From Paraphoma chrysanthemicola (Eukaryota; Ascomycota; Dothideomycetes; Pleosporales; Phaeosphaeriaceae), in assembly GCA_020744225.1 (NCBI GenBank), contig JAGMWG010000001.1, positions 2,728,001 through 2,792,000 of the forward strand: a stretch of 64,000 nt of DNA. Direction: 5' to 3'. The notes beneath the pieces were generated by a model that did not search any database, was not told where the DNA came from, and worked only from the letters and a program-made list of their open reading frames with translations. Numbering within the stretch: position 1 is the stretch's first letter; every line of letters starts with the position of its first letter. The translations under genes were made by a program, and so were the position numbers. This document shows positions 56,575 to 64,000 of the stretch, piece by piece.

Positions 56575-59500
56575 GATGCGCTATTTGATAAGATGTGAAG
56601 TTGGAGCGGTCAGACGAGGAGTGGATCGTGGTATCATTATGCATAGCTTTGGTGTTTTGCTTCGACTTGGCTGGTCTTGGGTCTAGGCGTTTTTGTGCAT
56701 TTATTGTGTGGAGCGATCAAGAATGAGAATATGAGTTCAAATGCCTACTTTCACATCTTGCTTTGCCTTATACATGGAAAGACATAGACTCATTGATATA
56801 GCTGTGTATGTATGCTATGCTCTGCTAACACTATGCTAGGTGTCAACTTGTCGCAGCTACATGTTCAGACTTATCTCCACGCGTCTACAAACTTACTTAT
56901 AGAGGTATTCCCCACACCTCCAACCGTTCATCCGAGAGGGAGTGGCACATGTTTCATATCCTCTGTATGTACGGAGTATTTACCACAAGTGCTATAGCTT
57001 GCGTTCCCAAAGACATTTCAGTCCTCCGACGATGGTTGGTCTTGTCTACAATTATCATCACGAAGCACAGCGCACTCATCAATAATACCGAGCTCAAGGC
57101 CTTCAACACGACACTTCGCACTTCTTTCATTCCTCTACAGCATAGCATTGTCAATCCATAAGATCACTAATACAAAATGCCATACCCCGTTAACATATTC
57201 TCACGCGTAAAACCACACTTCCATATCAACCCAGAATCCATCCATCTCGCCACCCATACCATCCCCATGAGCCCTCCCACCACCTATTTCCGAGAGCCAC
57301 CAATCTTCGCTTGCACACGCCATCTCCCATCTCCTTCCGCACGGAAGTCTACATTTTGTCCCATCAAGGTCCAGTCCTGAACCCCTCACTTGCATGTAAG
57401 CAGTGCCACACATCCCGCTTCCCCGCACACAATCCATACCAAGCCCAGCCAGCTACACAGTGCAGCAGATCGACACTTCGCATTCAACCAGTGATTTGTC
57501 CACGCGCTCAGCCATGGCGCAGAACGGTCGTCAGCCATACGGATCTCCACAACTTTCCGATGGGAGTGGGGTGTGGCGGTTCAAAGAAGCGTTGTGTTGC
57601 GATGGGCATTGTGGTTTTGGAATTCTGCGTACGTGCGAGAGGGGGTTGCGGGGGCGGATGGGGATGGATGTATTGGAGGTGCTGGGGAGGGAGATTTGCG
57701 TGGGTTGATATGGGTGTTCATCACATCTGGGAGTAAAGCCGATAGATAAGTATCGGGGTTTTTTGGTACTTTACTTAGCAGTGGGAAGAAAAGGAGCTTG
57801 GATGATGTTTATTCGAAGGTTTGAGAGCACTGAGGTTGGATATGCAATGGACACTCTGATGGGTGATGCGTGAGTGCCTCGGATGAAGCACTAAGTCGTG
57901 TGTAATCATCAGCAGCGAATTTCCCTCAATAGAAACCCTATTCACAGTCCCCATTATCAGCCTCTGTAATCCTGACGTTAATTCCTATCTCCCCAAACAA
58001 CAAATTTCCTCCAGCCTCGACTCTTCGGCCACCAGGCTCATCTATCTTGAACGCCCACTCTGAGCTTAACGTGCAGGCTCCACACACACCTTTTCCGATA
58101 GGCCAAGGCAAACATTGCCATGGGATACGATTCTAGAATGTGGATCTCTCCATATCGCTCAACCACGAGATTAGCGAGATGTGTGTAGGATACCTGGACC
58201 TTGTAGTTCAGCCCACCGTGTTTGACATTAGCGAGTCACGCACTTCTGTACGCTGTTTGATGCGTGGGTGGAAATACAGTGGGTAATCCGCTGCGGGCGC
58301 TTGTCACTGTGGGTTCTGTGGATGAACACGTTATTGGATGGCTCTGAGACGCGACAGGACGTGGTAATCATGGCGTGTTTATGGGTTTGCGCAGTCGTTC
58401 AGGAAGCTGAGGTGCTGTAGGACTGAGTGGTGTTGCGTGATTGTGGTCTGATCTAGGCCTTAAACTTTGGTTCTCTTGTTGATAATTCTGGAGCGCTCAG
58501 AGTCTGAGGCAGGGTTAAGGACACCCGGACCTTGAGATACTCATGTCAACTGGGCTTGACGTTGTTGTGCGAAGGTATGTGATTCCACTACAACGGTAGT
58601 GTTGTCACATCGTGGCATGCTGTTGCTCTATGATGTTTTTGAATCACTTTGAATCCACCGCTGCGTATCGCATATGTCAGGAGGTGTGGCTCACGCATCT
58701 CGAATGCAGCTCTCAGACGCACGAGAACTGGTGTTCACGGGAAGCGTGAGTGGGCGTCGAGGGCCTCGGTCCCCAGAGAGCCTACGCTGGGTTTGACCGC
58801 CCTGCCACCAGGAGTCCGCGGAACCCTCGCCGACCACTTGTGGACGTTTTGCTGGGCCAACGATGTCGCTAATGCACGAGATCGAGCAATCGCGCGAGAT
58901 CGCACGTTGTGTAAGATCTGAAAATCCGCCAAACACAGATTAGGCAAGCGCAACGGAAGCGATCGTAGATTGTAGCCGTCGATTGGCTAGGCCGATAGGT
59001 CCGTCCCTGGACCAGGGCTCAGTCCGACAGATATCGGCGGCCGTGCACTCGAATCTCCCAGATTTGAGATTGATCCCTGGCGTGGGTAAAAAGAAACACG
59101 GAGTTTGTGGCTCTCGAATCCGAGGCAGTGTTATGTTTCTTTGCACCTGCCTGATCGAGAAATTGCAACGAAGTCTTTGGAAGGAACATTTCAGCCTGCG
59201 AAATTGGAGAGGTCGCAAGGGGGTGCATCCAATATTGCTTCGCAGTCATGTCACTGTGGTCCGCAGTCGCTGTTATTGAAGGAAGGTGACACTAGGAACT
59301 GTCCGTTCTAGGCGCCCGCAGACGTGGGGAAGCTGTCTGCTTCTTTAGGGCCCACATGCCGTCGCAATTCAGGATATCGCTAAGAGCCCGATGCAGTCTG
59401 CTGCTGGGGTTACCTCTGATGAAAAAAGATATCTCGACATGGGTCGCTGAAACGCTAGCCACGTCAAAGCGACGCATGCACGCATTTCACAATGACATGT

Positions 59501-62121
59501 ACCTACCAAGCTTCATGACCCACGTGTATACGACGTGGAAAACATCCTTCTCGCGGACCGTAAGCTACTGTGACAATCAAACCGGCAGCTAAGCAAAAGG
59601 CCTAATTACTAGAAACTGAACTAGGTGGTTGTGGCCTGAGGAATCTTCCGTAAAACTCGCAAACTGCGTCATACTCAAGTGAGCGCGGTGAAGCATGGCC
59701 GCGAGGTGATCTTCTTCAAATGAAAAAGAGACCAGGCACAGAGATCGTAGCTAGCAATGGCGCGATGCTGTCAGTCTAGTCGTCTTCGCCTTTGAAAAGC
59801 CGTTGCTGTATCCGCCTGCCAGTCATTGTATTGCCATGCAATTGCTTGTGTTCTTGTATGGCTGGGCAGGGTATAAGATAAGGTACGTACCTTGAGTGCC
59901 TGAAAGTGTACGGAGAAGCTCTTCCGCCGTCATGGTGGTGTGGGATCTGAGGCCCATCGTGCAGTAGGGCCATCGCGATTTGCGCTGATCGATTCTAGCT
60001 TGGTTGGCGTTGGTGGTTCGAGGCCCAGTAATCTGGCAGGACGGAACGCCGCACAGACTACAGGCGCAGCTGCCGAACGACGGCGCCGCGAAATGGCAGC
60101 ATGACGTAGTTGTACGTCAAGCGTGAACAGGAACAGTCCGTTGACAAAGAATCTGTTCGGTATCTTCACTTCCGTAGCGCTTGCCTGTTGGTGTCCGCTC
60201 CGCTCTTACGAAAGTTGACGTGGGAGCATAAATTCCGTCATGTTCTGGTGTTGGAGAAACGGTCTCCTCTCGAGCCACTCACCTCTCACCCATGTCGCAA
60301 GGATGATGGACCACTCTCCGCGGAAGCAGCTTCGGCGAGGTAGCCTATAAGCCAATGTTCGTTACTCTCCGGCTGATCAGCATAGGTCGTGAAATTACAA
60401 AAATGGGGGTTGGGCATATGGAGAAAGTTTAGGATCAGATCGGGGCTAGCCTGAATAGGTGTCGCGTATCTGACGTGAGGGGACAGGTTGGGCCATCCCT
60501 GCCGCCTCGGGAACTGCATGCTACGAGCACACAAACCTGCATGCTGGAACATGCAGTTTTCGCAGTCGGCCCACGAGACATGCGAAAGCGCTCTACGTAG
60601 CGTGTGAGCATCCATGTTGTGACTGGCCACAGCATTTGGGCGGTCTCATCTTGCTCTAGAACATTTCCCCGACTGAGTCGCAAGGGTGATTCAGCCATTG
60701 CCCAAGGGTCGACAGGAGTGGTGCGGCGTTAACGGCAGTGCAACTAGGCTTATGCCTGAGTGCTTCGTGCACTTTACTTCTTTGCGCAGGGTGAATTGGC
60801 GTCCCTTCTCCAGCTCTCATCACAACCGAGCGAATCTCAAAACAAGTGCCGTTGCGGCAGTTATCGGCATGTTATGAGGGATCTGCAGGTGGGTAGTACA
60901 CAGGAGGCTGTGTATTTCAGTCAGTCTAGAGAGCCGTCCTTTGTCAGCGCACAGTGGCGGATTGCTTATCCCCGTTGCTCCAAGCATTCTGGACGAAGTG
61001 GTTTGCGATGATGTTAGCTCGACGTACGTGGGCTCCGCATGTTCTTCTACAACGCGGGTCGTTTATCGTCGGTAAGGTCACACCAGATTCTAGTGCGGTG
61101 TTGCGATCGCCATGCGGGCCCAACAAGTGGGCGCGTTGCACGGTATTGCCCGGACTATGCTGTCGCGGTGAAAGCTCCCTTGCGGAGAGCCTTTCGGATC
61201 AGCAGCCTCGCTTGCCCAAAACTTCGCGTGCAGCGGAGAGGCGCCGGAGCCAGCAACGCGGTTGGTCGTTGCTGCGGTCGCAACCATGTGCGCGTGCGGG
61301 GACAGCTTTATCGATAATGCGTTGCTCTGCGCACACTGTGAAATCTGTTGATGTCCAGATGCGTCCCTTCATCACAGCGTGTGCAGCAAGTCTCAAGGTG
61401 TCTGCATGCAGGGTGTTCCACGGGTGCCCGTCTCCACTGCGCGAAACAACAAGTCGCCGCATTCGCCGGCATTGGCAGCACATTGCTAGCGAGCTCGATC
61501 AACAAAGCTCAGTCGGCAGCACAAATTATCCACGCATCGCCGCTCGGACGTCTCTCCACAGGCGCCACATGCTCTACTCGGCCTAACTTGCCGCCGGCCT
61601 ACAGTATCGCTCCACCATCGAGGGTTGTGAGCATCGGCAGCCATCCTAGCACTTCCTCGATCGCCCGCCCCCAGTAGCAGCTGCGCCCATCTGCACGAGG
61701 CGCCCGTCTTCTTCGGCCCAGGTGCAGCGCGCCGTGCCCACCTGTTTCGACGTCACTCGGTCGCTTATCTGAATCTGGCGTTCTCGTGGTAGTGCCTGGC
61801 ATCCCGATACGTGCGGCCTGTTAGCTTCGTTGGTAGCTGTCGGCCCATCTCTAGGCCCTGCGCAGTCTGCTCCACCTGAACTCCTCCCGCGCCTGTGGAA
61901 TTGCCACGCTCCCCCTCTTTACCCTCTGCTTCCCTCGCCAACTTGCGTCCCCATTCCTCCCATCGACTTTTCTTGTAATTGTCGAAGTCTACTGTCGTTG
62001 CTAGACGACTAGACCCCCCAGCTGCATTTCGTGTCACGCCGTCCACTCAGAGCTCTTTACCCCACCGCCACACAAACTCGCCACTTCTGTAACCCGCCGC
62101 TTCCCGTGATCCTCGCTCACC
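56575..62121. other. Long gene-free region
   Basis: About 5.5 kb without an ORF I can support. It begins with the 3' UTR of the PCP1-like gene and ends in a CT-rich stretch (61850-62120) that is probably the promoter and leader of the RfeF-type gene. ATG-initiated ORFs of 60-210 codons occur on both strands (e.g. 59356-59592, 60954-61586), but their composition looks like frame shadows of non-coding DNA. No tRNA box pair, inverted-terminal repeat or RT/transposase motif was found. Confidence 0.5.
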
Positions 62122-63484
62122 ATGCCTGCTGAGCGACGCGCTTTCACAGCGACCAGACCGGTCAAGACTGAACGCACCCACGAAGAGAACCAAGAGCGGT
62201 ATGTTACGTTTGCTTGTTCATGTCCTTGCCGTGTCTGATTTTGGCAGTGCGTACATTGCGGCTTCGCGACGCAGTGATCGCAGCTTGGAGGCGCGTATAG
62301 AGTCTGCGCGTCGCGCTTCTGAGATCCACAAGAAGCGCACTGGACGCGCCCTGCGCGTTACTGAGCAGGATGTCATTAACGAGGAGATGTATGAGGAAGA
62401 GGATGATGATCTGCCAACCCAATACCAGCGATTGAACGCGCACCTGCATACCACCTCAGTCATGTTCAACAAGAAACTGCATGATTACATCGCAACTCAG
62501 CATGGCGTTAGGAACATGTTCATGTCGCAGTACAACAATCCGCAGATGCCGCAGTTCGGCGGTCAGTTCTCACCCAACACTGCCAACATGCAACCGGCCA
62601 TGGCGAACAACTGGCTCAATCCATCGATGCTTCCTCCTCAGCAGTTCAATCCATCCTCGCCTCAACATGCTGTGACTCAGCAGTCGCAGCCTTTCAATCT
62701 CAATGCCGCACCGCAACAGCAAGGATTCCGTCAGTCACCATACCAGATTCCTCAGAGGACCAATTCGCACCAACGCTCGCTCTCTATCCAGCTACCACCT
62801 GCTGCCGGCACTTTCGATCCTTCCTCCCAATCAGCGCCAGGAGGTATCACGACACCACAGGATTCGTTCAGGAGAATGTCATTGCCCCCGCAGGCGCTTG
62901 AACAGCCTCAGTCGGGATTGTCTGCACAATCACGCCCAGCAGTGTCGCGGACGTCTACTTCACAGTCATTTCAGACATCCATCTCACCCCAGGCGACTTC
63001 ACCATCGACGGCCTCGGGTACTGCGACGCCCCATCTGCACAACGAAAACGATACGCCCGCATCTTACCCTTATAGTCCAGCGGGCTATCCATTCAGTTCT
63101 CAGGTGTTGAGCTCCAACCCGCTGACCATGTCCTTGCCACCTGAGTCCCAGCAGTTAATCGGGTCAGCACTTGACCCCAACGACCCGCGCACTGCCATGT
63201 TTATGGCAGGCAGCGAGAACCTCGCCCAGCCGTTTGCTCCTACATACACTTACAATCCGAACTACTCGGGTAAGCCAGGACGCACGTCCTCTGTCGAAGA
63301 CACGCTGGCGCCCGGCATGAACATCAAAGCTGAAAATGCTGATGTTCAGCCTTCGACCATGCCGTCCGAAGGCTTTTACAACAATGAAGCTTTCCTCACC
63401 CCTGGTAATGGCGACTTCGGTGCCTTCTTTGACTTCGGTCAGACTGGTGATGAGCAGGGCGACAACCTCATCAACTGGGATTGA
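62122..63484 (+). CDS. RfeF-type putative transcription regulator
   Basis: Exons 62122..62198 and 62248..63484 (49-bp intron, GTATGT...GGCAG) encode 437 residues. The conserved part is the N-terminus: ATRPVKTERTHEENQERAYI, SRRSDRSLEARIESARRASE, HKKRTGRALRVTEQDV and NEEMYEEEDDDLPTQYQRLNAHL at residues 10-90. I recall this from fungal proteins annotated as transcription factor RfeF. The rest is Gln/Ser/Pro/Asn-rich and disordered, typical of an activation domain, and ends FGAFFDFGQTGDEQGDNLINWD, an acidic-aromatic tail. The short basic segment ARRASEIHKKRTGR may contact DNA or import factors. No zinc cluster, bZIP or homeodomain is visible, so the DNA-binding mode is unclear. Symbol withheld because the name rests on memory. 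Confidence 0.8.
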
Positions 63485-64000
63485 TGATTGTCGTGGAGGT
63501 TATTTCTTTACGCGCTTGCTTCATTGTTGTTGTATCGGTTCCGGTGTTCCTGATCTTGATCGCCTCGACGACTCCCACTGGGTTTGGGGTTGGGCGCACT
63601 TGATACACCTTGGGTTTTGTTTGTATACGAAGTCACGACTTTGGGCGTGTCCGGCGTTGTTATGAAAATGTGACGGAATGCGGACATTGGTACACAGTGG
63701 TATTATCAATATTGGCGCTATGGGTCGCCCCGATGGCGAGTTCTCCACTCCAGCGTACTGTCGCTGTGTTGTTAGTTTTATAATCGATAATCGCTGCGAC
63801 TAAATATATGGTTTGCATGCTCATAAGACTTCGCCTCCTGTATCAATTGTGTCCGTCAACCTTGGTTATGTGCGACCATCGCTAAGACTGGAAGCAGTAT
63901 CATGGACTACGGTGGTCTTGATGCGGACCGTTGATGGATGTGCAACAGCGCCCACAACACGTTACAAGGTGGCTGTCTGCCAATCACGCGTGCTGGCTTG
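63485..64000. other. 3' flank of the RfeF-type gene
   Basis: Contains the probable 3' UTR, including AT-richer sequence around 63770-63810. No further gene is seen before the window ends. Confidence 0.5.

Noticed and set aside
57177..57437. Short ORFs on both strands
   Set aside because: Overlapping low-complexity frames without homology cues or promoters.
60008..60030. GGTTCGAGGCC, a match to the tRNA B-box consensus
   Set aside because: The nearest A-box-like sequence is only about 10 bp away and no cloverleaf can be folded around it.
61039..61586. Overlapping plus-strand ORFs of 92-210 codons
   Set aside because: Cys/Arg/Ser-rich translation in several frames at once, typical of GC-rich non-coding DNA.

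Overview
The window is nuclear DNA of a filamentous ascomycete (Pezizomycotina). The evidence is the many short introns of about 44-65 bp with GTANGT-type donors and CTAAC/CTGAC branch sites, and the presence of fungal families: the Yvc1 channel, DUF3433, a MYND/DUF4470 protein, a Pth11-like rhodopsin-domain receptor, an RfeF-type regulator and a Pcp1/PACT spindle-pole protein. Dothideomycetes is my best guess; that is inference. I found no transposon, rRNA, convincing tRNA or CRISPR array. All exon structures below were assembled by hand from splice signals and frame continuity.

Layout. 1-254: 3' end of an aldose 1-epimerase gene. 255-4261: gene-poor, with a pyrimidine-rich strand near 3.24-3.78 kb. 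4262-12075 (-): two large serine/proline-rich proteins of unknown function. 12871-14079 (+): a putative nuclear protein, tail to tail with a D-serine dehydratase-like PLP enzyme (14137-15673, -). 16292-18595 (-): a TRP-type vacuolar calcium channel (Yvc1). 19903-20352 (+): a small orphan with an overlapping upstream ORF. 21587-22638 (+): a BTB-like protein, converging on a membrane-anchored methyltransferase-like protein (22879-24012, -). 24660-26293 (-): a six-exon MFSD5/MOT2-type molybdate transporter. 27649-30576 (+): a diverged or decaying 2OG-Fe(II) oxygenase-like gene with frame breaks and a lost iron-binding motif. 30940-31730 (-): a J-domain protein with a cysteine-rich tail. 32551-34233 (-): a secreted FAD-linked oxidase. 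35309-36831 (+): a seven-TM rhodopsin-domain protein. 37012-38924 (-): a MYND/DUF4470 protein. 39897-44882 (-): a 1546-residue DUF3433 membrane protein. 45682-46253 (-): a small mitochondrial inner-membrane-type protein. 46677-48056 (-): a Wss1/Spartan DNA-protein crosslink protease. 48672-49382 (-): an unknown ORF with one in-frame TGA, divergent from a Cys/His-rich unknown (49653-50525, +). 50872-52863 (-): ecdysoneless/SGT1 homologue, sharing a 244-bp divergent promoter with the pericentrin-like SPB protein (53108-56574, +). 56575-62121: 5.5 kb without a gene I can support. 62122-63484 (+): the RfeF-type regulator.

The genes do not form an obvious pathway or secondary-metabolite cluster. 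The FAD oxidase and Pth11-like receptor are divergent neighbours but no backbone synthase is present. Most of the window is housekeeping (WSS1, ECD, PCP1, YVC1, mitochondrial protein, J-protein) mixed with lineage-specific families. The strongest candidates for something new are the decaying oxygenase-like gene, the ORF with the in-frame TGA, the Cys/His-rich protein and the J-domain/Cys-cluster protein.
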